Notes: generated by a model from the letters alone, not told the origin. DNA of 64,000 bases from Rhodoblastus sp963713695 (GCA_963713695.1 CAVQMU010000009.1:124001-188000); one strand, 5' to 3'. Shown: positions 50,554-60,278, counted from the stretch's first letter. Translations and numbers: made by a program.

Positions 50554-51000
50554 TCAGCCCCCTGCCGCATGCGCCGACAGGAAGGCGCGCGCCTCGTCGG
50601 AAAACGCCTTGGAGCGCCTTGTGGTCACATCGGTGAGCACGACCACGTTTTCGGCCGTCGCCACGCATTCGCCATTCTGGAAAACCGCCTGCTCCAGCCG
50701 CAGCGACGAGCGGCCGAGGCTCGCTACGCGCGTGCCGATCTCAACTTCGCCCGGCCAGTTCACTTCCTTGCGGTAATCGAGCAGCAGCCTGGCGAGGACG
50801 AATGCGCCATCCTTGCCGATCAGGTCGACATCGCCGGCGAGCAGCATTTCGACGCGGCCTGTTTCGAGAAAGGTGGCGAAGACCGCATTGTTGACATGGC
50901 CCTGCCGGTCGGTGTCGGCATAACGCAGTTTTTCGCGCGCCACGAAGGGAAAGTCGGCGAGGGATGGCGGCGGAGCGGGTGGCGTCGAATTCTGCGACAT
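50554..51000 (-). CDS. Acyl-CoA thioesterase (4HBT/YbgC type)
   Basis: 148 residues. Hotdog-fold pattern: LRYADTDRQGHVNNAVFATFLETGRVEML (in parts), where the Asp in YADTD and the HVNN are active-site elements, then LLLDYRKEVNWPGEVEI and LRLEQAVFQNGECVA. It hydrolyses acyl-CoA thioesters. The start at 51000 is chosen over a longer frame because family similarity begins just after it. It lies 5 bases from the DUF1467 gene. Confidence 0.8.
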   Translation of the reverse strand: MSQNSTPPAPPPSLADFPFVAREKLRYADTDRQGHVNNAVFATFLETGRVEMLLAGDVDLIGKDGAFVLARLLLDYRKEVNWPGEVEIGTRVASLGRSSLRLEQAVFQNGECVATAENVVVLTDVTTRRSKAFSDEARAFLSAHAAGG

Positions 51001-51005
51001 GGGCG

Positions 51006-51260
51006 CTAATCGAGAAAATTGGCGAGAACGACCGTCAGAACATAAGCGAACGCGGCAAGCACCGTCGTCGCGAGCGCCTTTTTCGCGAGCATAGGCGCGA
51101 CCGGCGAACCGGGGTCGGCGCCCTCCGGCAGGTCTTCCGCCTGTTCCTCGTGATTGTGCACGCCGAACGGCAGCACGGCGAAAAGGCACACCCACCACGC
51201 CGTGAAATAGACAGCCAGCGACATGGGCAGCGAGAAGGGCGTGAAGGTGAAATTCGTCAT
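51006..51260 (-). CDS. DUF1467 membrane protein
   Basis: 84 residues with two membrane segments (PMSLAVYFTAWWVCLFAVLPFG and TTVLAAFAYVLTVVLANFL in parts) joined by an acidic loop (HNHEEQAEDLPEGADPGSP). Matches the DUF1467 family, conserved after the epimerase gene in Rhizobiales. Function unknown. Confidence 0.8.
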   Translation of the reverse strand: MTNFTFTPFSLPMSLAVYFTAWWVCLFAVLPFGVHNHEEQAEDLPEGADPGSPVAPMLAKKALATTVLAAFAYVLTVVLANFLD

Positions 51261-51289
51261 TTTCCGCGCCCTTCCCCGAAATCCAGAAC

Positions 51290-51694
51290 TCAGACCTGTT
51301 CGATCTCGACCAGCGTGCCGTTGAAATCCTTGGGATGCAGGAACAGCACCGGCTTGCCGTGCGCGCCGGTTTTCGGATTGCCGTCGCCGATCACCCGCGC
51401 GCCCGCCGCCTTCAATTTATCGCGCGCCGCGAAGATGTCCTCGACCTCGTAGCAAACGTGATGCATGCCGCCGTCGGGGTTTTTTTCGAGGAATTTCGCG
51501 ATCGGCGAATTGACGCCGAGCGGTTCCAGGAGTTCGATCTTGGTGTTCGGCAATTCGATGAAGACCACGGTCACGCCATGGTCGGGCTGCGCCGTCGGCG
51601 CCGAGACTTTCGCGCCGAGCACGTCACGGTAGGTCGCCGACGCTTTGGCGATGTCCTTGACGGCGATAGCGACATGGTTGAGACGGCCGATCAT
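51290..51694 (-). CDS. mce: Methylmalonyl-CoA epimerase
   Basis: 134 residues, VOC fold. RLNHVAIAVKDIAKA supplies the first metal His, FIELPNTKIELLEPLG the Glu, GMHHVCYEVEDI the second His, and GTLVEIEQ the final Glu. It interconverts (2R)- and (2S)-methylmalonyl-CoA in propionyl-CoA metabolism. It sits between ribonuclease J and DUF1467, a normal Rhizobiales order. Confidence 0.92.
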   Translation of the reverse strand: MIGRLNHVAIAVKDIAKASATYRDVLGAKVSAPTAQPDHGVTVVFIELPNTKIELLEPLGVNSPIAKFLEKNPDGGMHHVCYEVEDIFAARDKLKAAGARVIGDGNPKTGAHGKPVLFLHPKDFNGTLVEIEQV

Positions 51695-51712
51695 AAAATT
51701 CTCCTTGCTAGA

Positions 51713-53380
51713 TCAAACTTCTATGGCGAGTACATGAACGTGTGGCTTCTTGCCCCAGGCATGGCCGACCGCCGCGCGCACCGCCTTTTCGACCGCCGTG
51801 CAAGCGGCGTCGGCGTCGCGCTTCTTGGCACGCGGCAAACCGTCCAGAGTCTCGAAGAGCGCGCGATCCACGACTTCGTCCATTGGCAGATTGTCGCGCG
51901 TCTTCTCCGGCAGGCCGAACAGCAGGACATCGGGCGTGCCCGCTATGTCGCCCTTGGACGTCAAGGCGAAGGCGATGGTGACAATGCCCGCGGCGGCGAG
52001 GCGATGGCGCTGGCGGAAACAATCGTCCTTCTCGGACAGGACCACCTCGCCATCACGATAAAGCCTGCCATGCGGAATGCCCGGCAGGTGCGCGGGCGCG
52101 TCCGGGCCGAGCGAGATCATGTCGCCATTATGGGCGACCAGCACGTGTTCGACGCCCTTTTCGCGCGCGAAGGCGGCATGGACCTGGAGATGCAGCGCCT
52201 CGCCATGCGCGGGAATGGCGATTTTCGGCCGCAGCCAGTCGTAAAGCTTCGACACCTCGCCCCGGCGCGGATGGCCCGAGCAATGAACAAGTCCGTCGCG
52301 ATCGGTGATGACATCAGCGCCTTGCAAGATCAGGCCATTGACGATGGCGTTCACCTCGCGCTCATTGCCTGGAATGGTGCGCGAGGAAAAGATCACGAGG
52401 TCGTTGGACGAGAGTTTGACGGCATGTTCGCCGCGCACGATGCGCGACATGGCGGCGCGCGCCTCGCCCTGGCTGCCGGTCGCCAGGATGAGCAGGCGAT
52501 GCGCCGGAATACGAGAAAAGCTGTCGAGTCCCAGCAGTTCCGGCACGCCGTCGAGATAGCCGCATTCCCTGGCCACCTGCATGGCGCGCTCCATCGCGCG
52601 GCCCGCCAGCACGATCTGGCGGCCCGCCGCTTGCGCTGCGAGGCAGACCGAGCGCAGGCGCGACACGTTCGACGCGAAGGTCGTTACCAGCACCCGCCCC
52701 TTCGCCGCGCCTATTTTTTCACGCAAGACGTCGGCGACCTGCGATTCCGACGGGCTTTCGCCATCGCGCAGGATGTTGGTGGAATCGCTGATCAGCGCCA
52801 GCACGCCTTCGTCGCCGATCTGCTTGAGCCGCTCGATATCGGTCGAGAGCCCGAGGCCGGGATTGGCGTCGAGCTTCCAGTCGCCACTATGCACCACCGT
52901 GCCCGCGGGCGTGCGGATCGCCAGCAGATTGGCTTCGGGGATGGAATGCGACATCGGCACGAATTCGATCTCGAAAGGCCCGAGCGTCAGCCGCGCGCCC
53001 TGCTTGACCACCTTGATCGGGACATCAGGCGCGCCTGGCTCGGCGAGGCGGCGCGTGTGCAGCAAGCCCGCGGCGAATTTGGTGGCGTAGACCGGGCAGC
53101 CGAGTCGCGGCCACAGGGCGGCTATGGCGCCGACATGGTCCTCGTGCGCGTGCGTGATGATCAGCCCGAGAAGGTCTTTCCGGTTTTTTTCGATGAAGGC
53201 GGGGTCGGGCAGGATGAGATCAACGCCGGGCATGTCAGCGCCGGCAAAGGCGACGCCGCAATCGACCATGATCCATTTGCGCTTGCCGGGCGGTCCAAAT
53301 CCATAAACGGCGGCGTTCATGCCGATCTCGCCCAGGCCGCCAAGCGGGGCAAATACGATTTCGTCAGCTGCAGACGCCAT
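51713..53380 (-). CDS. rnj: Ribonuclease J
   Basis: 555 residues, metallo-beta-lactamase/beta-CASP nuclease. THAHEDHVGAI (HxHxDH at residues 77-82) binds the two zinc ions; VVHSGDWKLD, LISDSTNIL and GSQGEARAAMSRI are beta-CASP elements, and HCSGHPRRGEV with PAHGE lies in the last third. It performs 5'-3' exo- and endonucleolytic RNA decay and rRNA maturation in the cytoplasm. The ATG at 53380 (MASAADEIVFAPLGGLGEIG) is chosen over 53413 by family length. Confidence 0.93.
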   Translation of the reverse strand: MASAADEIVFAPLGGLGEIGMNAAVYGFGPPGKRKWIMVDCGVAFAGADMPGVDLILPDPAFIEKNRKDLLGLIITHAHEDHVGAIAALWPRLGCPVYATKFAAGLLHTRRLAEPGAPDVPIKVVKQGARLTLGPFEIEFVPMSHSIPEANLLAIRTPAGTVVHSGDWKLDANPGLGLSTDIERLKQIGDEGVLALISDSTNILRDGESPSESQVADVLREKIGAAKGRVLVTTFASNVSRLRSVCLAAQAAGRQIVLAGRAMERAMQVARECGYLDGVPELLGLDSFSRIPAHRLLILATGSQGEARAAMSRIVRGEHAVKLSSNDLVIFSSRTIPGNEREVNAIVNGLILQGADVITDRDGLVHCSGHPRRGEVSKLYDWLRPKIAIPAHGEALHLQVHAAFAREKGVEHVLVAHNGDMISLGPDAPAHLPGIPHGRLYRDGEVVLSEKDDCFRQRHRLAAAGIVTIAFALTSKGDIAGTPDVLLFGLPEKTRDNLPMDEVVDRALFETLDGLPRAKKRDADAACTAVEKAVRAAVGHAWGKKPHVHVLAIEV

Positions 53381-53489
53381 TTTCAATCTTTCACGGGTTC
53401 CGATCGCGCCCAAACCAGGGCGCGCCGCCCGGCTCCTGCAATCCCTCGATCATTTCAGTTTGCTTTCCCGGACATTGGTCGATCCGGCC

Positions 53490-54254
53490 TCATCGCGCAA
53501 GCGACACGTCGCCCGCCTCGATGGCTTCCGTAAGACCGTTCGGGGTTTCCAGCAGCATGCGGCCCTGCGCGTCTATGCCGCGAAAAAAGCCGTCCCTGGC
53601 GATCCCGTTGCGGCTGACGCTGACCGGGCCGCCAAGGCCGCCGGCGAAGTCATGCCAGGCCGCTCGGACGGCGGCGAAATTTTCGGCCCGCGCCCAAACT
53701 CCCATCCAGTGCGCGACGGAATCCGAGAGAGCCGCAAACAAAGCCTCCCTGTCGTGCGTCGCCACGCCAATCTTTTTCAGGCTGGTCGTGGGATAGGGCG
53801 CGTCGTCGGGCGAAGACAGGCAATTGACGCCGAAGCCGATGACGCAGCCGAACAAGCCGTTGGGCAGGCAGGCGCCTTCGAGCAGCAATCCCGAGAGCTT
53901 GGCGCCGTCATAAAGCGCGTCATTGGGCCATTTGAGCTTCAGCCGCCTGTCGCCGCCAAGGATTTTCCGCAGGGCGGAGGCCAATGCGACGCCGGCGACA
54001 AAGCCGAGCTGTGACGAGACGGCAGGCGGCGACGGATCGACCAGCAGCAGGCTGGCATAGAGATTGCCGGGCGGGGAGCGCCATTCGCGACCGAGTCGCC
54101 CCCTCCCCTTCGACTGCTCGCCCGCGACGATCCACAGGCGGCCAGGGTCGCCGTGGGCGACCCTGCTCATGGCCTCGTCATTGGTCGAGCCGAGCGTGTC
54201 GAAGGTCTCGAGCCGGTAGCCGGCGGCGGAAGCCTGTTTCCCGAGTGCCAACAC
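53490..54254 (-). CDS. birA: Biotin--[acetyl-CoA-carboxylase] ligase
   Basis: 254 residues. It has the catalytic domain only, without the N-terminal HTH repressor domain. Motifs: TLGSTNDEAM, SKGRGRLGREWRSPPGNLYASLLL (the GRGRxGR biotinyl-AMP loop, in parts), KWPNDALYDGAKLSGLLLE and GFGVNC. It attaches biotin to BCCP and other carboxylases. It begins at the base next to the nuoN stop, so it is the tail of the nuo operon, as in many Rhizobiales. Confidence 0.92.
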   Translation of the reverse strand: MLALGKQASAAGYRLETFDTLGSTNDEAMSRVAHGDPGRLWIVAGEQSKGRGRLGREWRSPPGNLYASLLLVDPSPPAVSSQLGFVAGVALASALRKILGGDRRLKLKWPNDALYDGAKLSGLLLEGACLPNGLFGCVIGFGVNCLSSPDDAPYPTTSLKKIGVATHDREALFAALSDSVAHWMGVWARAENFAAVRAAWHDFAGGLGGPVSVSRNGIARDGFFRGIDAQGRMLLETPNGLTEAIEAGDVSLAR

Positions 54255-55691
54255 TCAGAAAAGCGACTTGGCCGCAGCCGTCGCCGCCTCGACCAGCGGA
54301 GCCGGGTAGACCCAGAACAGCAGCACGGCGAGCGAGGCCAGCGTCAGCACCGCGCGCAGCGTGAAGGTCGGCTTGTCGAACGCCGGCGCCGCTTCGTCGA
54401 AATACATGATCTTGACGACGCGCAGGTAATAAAAGGCCGAGACGGCGCTGGTGAGGATGCCGATCACCGCCAGCCAGTAAAGGTGCGCGTCGACCGCCGC
54501 CGCGAAGACATACCATTTCGCCCAGAAGCCCGCGAGCGGCGGCACGCCGGCCAGCGAGAACATCAGCATGGCGAAGAAGAAGGCCATGGGCGTATTGGTC
54601 TTCGAAAGGCCGGCAAGATCGGAAACCTGTTCGACCGGCTTGCCATCGACCCGCATCGACATGATCGCGGCGAACGCGCCGAGCGTCATCACCAGATAGA
54701 TCGCCATATAGGTGACGACGCCCTGCACGCCGGCTTCGGTGCCGGCCGCAAGGCCGACCAGGGCGAACCCCATGTGGCCGATCGACGAATAGGCCATCAG
54801 GCGCTTGATGTTGTTCTGGCCGATCGCAGCGAAGGAGCCGAGCGCCATCGAGGCAAGCGCCATGAACACGATCACCTGCTGCCACTGCCCCAGCGCGCCA
54901 GGAAAAGCGGTGATGATGACGCGGGTAGTGATGGCGACGGCCGCCATTTTCGGGGCCGAGGCGAAGAAGGCGGTGACAGGCGTCGGCGCGCCTTCATAGA
55001 CATCGGGCGTCCACATGTGGAAGGGCACGACCGACATCTTGAAGGCGAGGCCGGCGAAGAGGAAAACCAGGCCGAAGATCACGCCGATATTGGGATGCCC
55101 GTTGATCGCGGCGGCGATGCCAGGGAAGGAAACCGTACCGGCGAAGCCGTAGAGCAGCGAGGCGCCGTAGAGCAGCATGCCCGAGGACAGCGCGCCCAGG
55201 ACGAAATATTTCAGCCCGGCCTCCGAGGCGCGGGCGTCGTCGCGGCTCAGCGCTGCGACGACATAGAGCGCCAGCGACATGAGTTCGAGCCCGAGATAGA
55301 GCGCGATCAGGCCGTTGGCGGATATCAGCACCAGCATGCCGAGCGTCGCCAGCACGACAAGGATTGGAAATTCGAACTTGTTCACGCCGGCCCGGCGCAT
55401 GAAGTCGCCGCCCATCAGCAACACTATGATCGAGCCCGACAGCGACAGCACCTTCATGAAGTCGCCGAAGCGATCGTTGACGAAGGCGTTGTCGAAGGCC
55501 ACGCCCTGCGCCTTTGCGCCGCCGAGGACGATGGCAAGAATGGCGGCGCCCATCAAGGCGACGGCGATTTCGGACATGGGCCCGTCGTCATCTTTCCCGC
55601 GAATGGCGCCGACCAGGACGAGCACGATCGCTCCGACCGCCAGAATGACTTCCGGCAGCGCATGGGCGAGTTCGATGGGGAGCGAATTCAT
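54255..55691 (-). CDS. nuoN: NADH-quinone oxidoreductase subunit N
   Basis: 478 residues with about 14 membrane helices. An antiporter-like proton channel subunit of Complex I. Key features: LYLGLELMSLALYVV with the conserved Glu of helix 5, a Lys-bearing helix near FKMSVVPFHMWTPDVYEGAPTPVTAFF (in parts), and NNIKRLMAYSSIGHMGFALVG. It follows nuoM after 118 bases and is directly adjacent to birA. Confidence 0.95.
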   Translation of the reverse strand: MNSLPIELAHALPEVILAVGAIVLVLVGAIRGKDDDGPMSEIAVALMGAAILAIVLGGAKAQGVAFDNAFVNDRFGDFMKVLSLSGSIIVLLMGGDFMRRAGVNKFEFPILVVLATLGMLVLISANGLIALYLGLELMSLALYVVAALSRDDARASEAGLKYFVLGALSSGMLLYGASLLYGFAGTVSFPGIAAAINGHPNIGVIFGLVFLFAGLAFKMSVVPFHMWTPDVYEGAPTPVTAFFASAPKMAAVAITTRVIITAFPGALGQWQQVIVFMALASMALGSFAAIGQNNIKRLMAYSSIGHMGFALVGLAAGTEAGVQGVVTYMAIYLVMTLGAFAAIMSMRVDGKPVEQVSDLAGLSKTNTPMAFFFAMLMFSLAGVPPLAGFWAKWYVFAAAVDAHLYWLAVIGILTSAVSAFYYLRVVKIMYFDEAAPAFDKPTFTLRAVLTLASLAVLLFWVYPAPLVEAATAAAKSLF

Positions 55692-55809
55692 GGAGTTTGC
55701 TCTCAGTGCAGTTGCAAAGCGTTTTCAAGCGAAGTGGATACCGGTTCGCGTGAAGACCCGAAGGGCCGCGTTAGCGAACACGCGCCACGATAGACTCGAG
55801 AGCTTCCGG

Positions 55810-57327
55810 TCATGGGATCGGAAGCGAAAGGGCGGCGGTCTTGGTCAGGCTCAGTGCGGAATCATAGCCCTTGACCAGTTCCGCCACGGCGCCGGAACAG
55901 GCGTCGAGGATTGGGCCGGGATGGACGCCATAGTAGATCGTCAGCAGGACGAGCGGGGCCAGGATCGCCATTTCGCGCGGCGACAGGTCGGTGAGGCCCT
56001 GCAGGCTCGGCTTTTCGAGCTTGCCGAACACCACGCGCCGATAAAGATAGAGCGCGTAAGCCGCCGACAGGATGACGCCGGTGGTGGCGAAGAAGGTCAC
56101 CCAGCCATTGGTCTCGAACACGCCGAGCAACGTCAGGAATTCACCGACGAAGCCCGACGTGCCGGGAAGCCCGACATTGGCCATGGTGAAGACCATGAGC
56201 GCCACTGCGTAGACAGGCATTTTCGCGACAATGCCGCCGTAGGCCGCGATGTCGCGGGTATGCAGCCGGTCGTAGATCACGCCGACGCTGAGGAAGAGCG
56301 CGCCGGAGACGAGTCCGTGCGACACCATCTGGAACACAGCGCCCTGCACCGCCTGCTGGTTCATGGCGAACAGGCCCATGGTGACGAAGCCCATGTGCGC
56401 CACCGAGGAATAGGCGATCAGCTTCTTGATGTCCTCCTGCACCAGCGCCACCAGCGAGGTGTAGATGATGGCGATGACCGACAGCGCGAAGACCAGCGGC
56501 GCGAAATAATGCGAGGCGTCGGGGAACATCGGCAGCGAGAAGCGGATGAAGCCGTAGCCGCCCATTTTCAGCAGGATGCCGGCCAGGATGACCGAACCCG
56601 CCGTAGGCGCCTCGACGTGGGCGTCGGGCAACCAGGTGTGAACCGGCCACATCGGCATTTTCACCGCGAAGGAGGCGAAGAAAGCCAGCCACAGGTATTT
56701 CTGAATTTCCGGCGCGAACGTCGTGTGCAGCAGCACGGTGATGTCGGTGGTGTGCGTCTGCGCATACATCGCGAGTATGGCGATGAGCATCAGCAGCGAG
56801 CCGGCCAGCGTATAGAGGAAGAACTTGAAGCTGGCGTAGATGCGCCGCTTGCCGCCCCAGACGCCGATGATGATGAACATCGGAATCAGCCCGCCCTCGA
56901 AGAACAGGTAGAACAGCGCCAGGTCGAGCGCGCAGAACACGCCGATCATCAGCGTCTCCAGCACCAGGAACGCGATCATGTATTCCTTGACCCGCACCTG
57001 GATCGACTCCCAGGAGGCGGCGATGCAGAACGGCATCAGGAAGGCGGTCAGCACCACGAAGGGGAAGGAAATGCCGTCCACGCCCAACTTGTAGGTGAGG
57101 CCGGAGCCGAACCAGGCCTTCTGCTCGACGAACTGGAAGTCGGCGACGCCGGAGGTGAAATTGCTCCAGGCGTAGAGCGACAAGCCGAAGACGACGAGGG
57201 TCGTCCACAGGGCGATCCAGCGGATGTTCCGCTTGGCCGCGTCAGAATCGCCGGGGACCATCAGGATCAGGGCGGCGCCGACCAGCGGCAGGAAGGTCAG
57301 CCCGGAAAGAATGCCAAAACCGAACAT
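55810..57327 (-). CDS. nuoM: NADH-quinone oxidoreductase subunit M
   Basis: 505 residues, about 14 membrane helices. Contains LALFYLFFEGGLIPMFIIIG with the channel Glu, FAVKMPMWPVHTWLPDAHVEAPTAGSVIL (in parts) with its Lys, and DIKKLIAYSSVAHMGFVTMG. Proton-pumping antiporter-like subunit of Complex I. The nuoL stop and the nuoM start share one base (TAATG). Confidence 0.95.
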   Translation of the reverse strand: MFGFGILSGLTFLPLVGAALILMVPGDSDAAKRNIRWIALWTTLVVFGLSLYAWSNFTSGVADFQFVEQKAWFGSGLTYKLGVDGISFPFVVLTAFLMPFCIAASWESIQVRVKEYMIAFLVLETLMIGVFCALDLALFYLFFEGGLIPMFIIIGVWGGKRRIYASFKFFLYTLAGSLLMLIAILAMYAQTHTTDITVLLHTTFAPEIQKYLWLAFFASFAVKMPMWPVHTWLPDAHVEAPTAGSVILAGILLKMGGYGFIRFSLPMFPDASHYFAPLVFALSVIAIIYTSLVALVQEDIKKLIAYSSVAHMGFVTMGLFAMNQQAVQGAVFQMVSHGLVSGALFLSVGVIYDRLHTRDIAAYGGIVAKMPVYAVALMVFTMANVGLPGTSGFVGEFLTLLGVFETNGWVTFFATTGVILSAAYALYLYRRVVFGKLEKPSLQGLTDLSPREMAILAPLVLLTIYYGVHPGPILDACSGAVAELVKGYDSALSLTKTAALSLPIP

Positions 57328-59354
57328 TAGTGCACCCCGCCGACCAGATACCAGGTGATGATCGCCGCAAGGCCGATCAACATCGCAAAGGCGTAATTGT
57401 AAATGTAGCCCGTCTGCAGCTTGACGATCCAGGAGGTGCCGTCGAGCACGCGCGCGGCAATGCCATCCGGGCCGAGCCGGTCGATGATCGCGCCGTCGCC
57501 GCCCTTCCAGAATAGCCGGCCAAGCCAGAAGGCCGGGCGGACGAACAGGAAGTCATAGAGCTCGTCGAAGTACCATTTGTTGAGCAGGAACTTGTAGAGC
57601 GGGTTGAAGCGGGCGGCGAGACGGGCCGGGACTTCCGTCGCGAAGACATACATGTAGGCTGACAGCGCAAAACCGCCGAGCATCATAAGGAAGGGCAACA
57701 TGCCCACCCATTCCGGGACCTCATGCATTTCGTGCAGGGGCAACGACGTGCGCCAGAAGCCGGCCGCCTCAGGACCGATAAAGAAATCCTTGAAGCCCAG
57801 GCCCGCGAAGATCGCGCCGATCGAAAGCACATACAGCGGGATCATCATGGTGTTGGGCGATTCATGCGGATCGAGTGCATGGTGGCCATGATCGCCGTGC
57901 CCGTGAACTTCATCGGTCGCAACTTCTTCGGCCGGCGAGTCATGGTCATGGCTGTGCGCGTCGGCGATGGCGTGGGCGTCGTGCGAATCGGCCTGTTCCC
58001 AGCGCGGCTTGCCAAAGAAAGTCATGAAAACGAGGCGCCAGCTGTAGAATGAGGTCATGCCGGCGGCCAGCACCGTCATGACGAATGCGTAAGTCGCCGC
58101 CTGACCATGCAGGCCCGCCGCGTAGGAGGCCTCGATGATCGCGTCCTTGGAGAAGTATCCGGCAAAGGGGAACATGCCTGTCAGGGCCAGCGTTCCAAAC
58201 GTCATGCACCAGAAGGTGAGCGGGATCTTCTTCGCGAGTCCGCCCATGTTGCGCATGTCCTGCTCGTGGTGCATCGCGTGGATGACCGAGCCGGCGCCCA
58301 AGAACAGCAGGGCCTTGAAGAAGGCATGGGTGAAGAGGTGGAAGATGCCCAGGGAATAGCCGCCGACGCCCAGGCCGACAAACATGTAGCCGAGCTGCGA
58401 ACAGGTCGAATAGGCGATGACGCGTTTGATGTCGTTCTGCACGAGGCCGACGGTCGCGGCGAAAAAGGCCGTGGTGGCGCCGATGATCGTCACGAAGGTC
58501 AGGGCGTCCGGCGCCTGTTCGAACAGCGGCGAAAGTCGCGCCACCATGAACACGCCGGCGGTGACCATGGTCGCGGCGTGGATAAGGGCGGAGACCGGCG
58601 TCGGGCCTTCCATCGCGTCGGGCAGCCATGTGTGCAGCAGGAACTGCGCCGACTTGCCCATGGCGCCCATGAACAAGAGCAGGCAGGTCAGGGTCATCGC
58701 GTCCCAGTCGCCGCCGAACATGTGGATCTGCTTGTGCGCGAGGCCCGGCGCGGCGGCGAAGATCGTGTCGAAGGAGATCGACTTGGTCAGGATGAAGACC
58801 ATGAAAATGCCAAGCGCGAAGCCGAAATCGCCGACGCGGTTGACGACGAAGGCCTTGATCGCAGCGGCGTTGGCCGAGGGCTTTTCATACCAGAAGCCGA
58901 TCAGCAGGTAGGAGGCGAGTCCGACGCCTTCCCAGCCGAAGAACATCTGGGCGAGGTTGTCTGCGGTCACCAGCATCAGCATGGCGAAGGTAAACAGCGA
59001 CAGATAGGCAAAGAAGCGGGACCGCGAGGGGTCTTCGGCCATGTAGCCGATCGAATAGAGGTGGACCAGCGACGACACCGTCGTCACCACCACCAGCATC
59101 ACGCCGGTGAGCGTGTCCACCCGGAGGGCCCAGTCGATCTTGAGCACGCCGGAGGTCATCCAGTTGGCGAGGACCTGGGTTGAAAAGGGGTGGCCGGTGA
59201 AGCCGACCCGGCAGAAGACGACCCAGGACAGGAGGCACGAGACAAAGAGCAGCGTCGTGGTGACGATCTCGCTCGGACGGTCGCCGATCCTGCGGCCGAA
59301 CAGGCCGGCGATCAGGAAGCCGAGAAGGGGAAGAAAGACGATTGCGGAGATCAT
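57327..59354 (-). CDS. nuoL: NADH-quinone oxidoreductase subunit L
   Basis: 675 residues, about 16 membrane helices plus the long lateral helix at the C-terminus. Signatures: AQMFFGWEGVGLASYLLIGFWY (in parts), LLHTWLPDAMEGPTPVSALIHAATMVTAGV (in parts) and NDIKRVIAYSTCSQLGYMFVGLG. A His-rich loop (HAIADAHSHDHDSPAEE and HGHGDHGHHALDPHE) between late helices may bind metal or simply be a loop expansion. It couples distal proton pumping in Complex I. Confidence 0.95.
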   Translation of the reverse strand: MISAIVFLPLLGFLIAGLFGRRIGDRPSEIVTTTLLFVSCLLSWVVFCRVGFTGHPFSTQVLANWMTSGVLKIDWALRVDTLTGVMLVVVTTVSSLVHLYSIGYMAEDPSRSRFFAYLSLFTFAMLMLVTADNLAQMFFGWEGVGLASYLLIGFWYEKPSANAAAIKAFVVNRVGDFGFALGIFMVFILTKSISFDTIFAAAPGLAHKQIHMFGGDWDAMTLTCLLLFMGAMGKSAQFLLHTWLPDAMEGPTPVSALIHAATMVTAGVFMVARLSPLFEQAPDALTFVTIIGATTAFFAATVGLVQNDIKRVIAYSTCSQLGYMFVGLGVGGYSLGIFHLFTHAFFKALLFLGAGSVIHAMHHEQDMRNMGGLAKKIPLTFWCMTFGTLALTGMFPFAGYFSKDAIIEASYAAGLHGQAATYAFVMTVLAAGMTSFYSWRLVFMTFFGKPRWEQADSHDAHAIADAHSHDHDSPAEEVATDEVHGHGDHGHHALDPHESPNTMMIPLYVLSIGAIFAGLGFKDFFIGPEAAGFWRTSLPLHEMHEVPEWVGMLPFLMMLGGFALSAYMYVFATEVPARLAARFNPLYKFLLNKWYFDELYDFLFVRPAFWLGRLFWKGGDGAIIDRLGPDGIAARVLDGTSWIVKLQTGYIYNYAFAMLIGLAAIITWYLVGGVH

Positions 59355-59356
59355 TT

Positions 59357-59665
59357 TCAGCCCTTCATCATATTGATGTCTTCAACCGCGATCGTGCCGC
59401 GGTTGCGGAAATAGGTGACGAGGATGGCGAGGCCGATTGCCGCTTCCGCCGCCGCCACCGTCAGGATGAACAAGGCGAAGATCTGGCCGGTCAGGTCGTG
59501 CAATTGCGCGGAGAAGGCCACGAGATTGAGATTGACCGAGAGCAGGATCAATTCCACCGACATGAGTATGACGATGATGTTCTTGCGGTTGAGGATGATG
59601 CCGGCGACGCCCAGTGTGAACAGGACGGCTGCGACGATCAGGTAATGTTCGAGACCGATTGTCAT
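59357..59665 (-). CDS. nuoK: NADH-quinone oxidoreductase subunit K
   Basis: 102 residues, three membrane helices. IGLEHYLIVAAVLFTLGVAG, VILMSVELILLSVNLNLVAF with the conserved Glu of helix 2, and FILTVAAAEAAIGLAILV with the second Glu. The start at 59665 gives the normal length; a longer frame overlaps nuoJ. nuoL follows after 2 bases. Confidence 0.95.
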   Translation of the reverse strand: MTIGLEHYLIVAAVLFTLGVAGIILNRKNIIVILMSVELILLSVNLNLVAFSAQLHDLTGQIFALFILTVAAAEAAIGLAILVTYFRNRGTIAVEDINMMKG

Positions 59666-59675
59666 TTTCCGCTCC

Positions 59676-60278
59676 TCACACGCCCGCCCGAGACGGGACT
59701 TTCTTGACTTCGATGGCCGAGGCGCGCGTGCGCGCATTCTGGTCGGCGACGACCTGGCGGCGCACGTTCGGCTTGTGATGCAGGGTCAGCACGATCGCGC
59801 CGATCATCGCAGTCAGCAGGACAAAGCCCGCCGCCTGGAACAGGTAGACATATTGCGTGTAGAGCACCTGCCCGATCGCCGCCGTGTTGGACAGATGGCC
59901 GGGCGTCGGCGTCGACAGGATCGCCTGCGGCGCGACATTCCAGACGCCGATCACGGTGACCAATTCAACCAGCACGATCAGGCCGACCAGCATGCCCACG
60001 GGCAGATATTGCAGGAATCCCTGTTTCAACTCGGCGAAATCGACATCGAGCATCATCACGACGAAGAGGAAGAGCACCGCGACAGCGCCGACATAGACGA
60101 CGACCAGGATCATCGCCAGGAATTCCGCGCCAGTGAGCAGGAACAGCCCGGCGGCGTTGACGAAGGCCAGGATGAGGAAGAGCACGGAATGAACGGGATT
60201 GCGCGCCGAAATGACCATGACGGCGGAGGCGATCGTGGCGATCGAGAAGAGATAGAAGAAGGCCGTGGCTACGCTCAT
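59676..60278 (-). CDS. nuoJ: NADH-quinone oxidoreductase subunit J
   Basis: 200 residues with five membrane helices: FFYLFSIATIASAVMVISA, ARNPVHSVLFLILAFVNAAGLFLL (in parts), AEFLAMILVVVYVGAVAVLFLFVVMML (in parts; conserved Tyr and Gly of the pi-bulge helix). Membrane arm subunit of Complex I next to the quinone site. Ends 10 bases before nuoK. Confidence 0.95.
   Translation of the reverse strand: MSVATAFFYLFSIATIASAVMVISARNPVHSVLFLILAFVNAAGLFLLTGAEFLAMILVVVYVGAVAVLFLFVVMMLDVDFAELKQGFLQYLPVGMLVGLIVLVELVTVIGVWNVAPQAILSTPTPGHLSNTAAIGQVLYTQYVYLFQAAGFVLLTAMIGAIVLTLHHKPNVRRQVVADQNARTRASAIEVKKVPSRAGV

Noticed and set aside
51335..57330. Several long plus-strand open frames opposite rnj, birA, nuoN and nuoM
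   Set aside because: All are mirror frames of conserved minus-strand genes; their products are Arg/His/Gln-rich and unlike any family.
58107..59183. Plus-strand open frame opposite nuoL
   Set aside because: Antisense to a conserved subunit, with charged low-complexity product.
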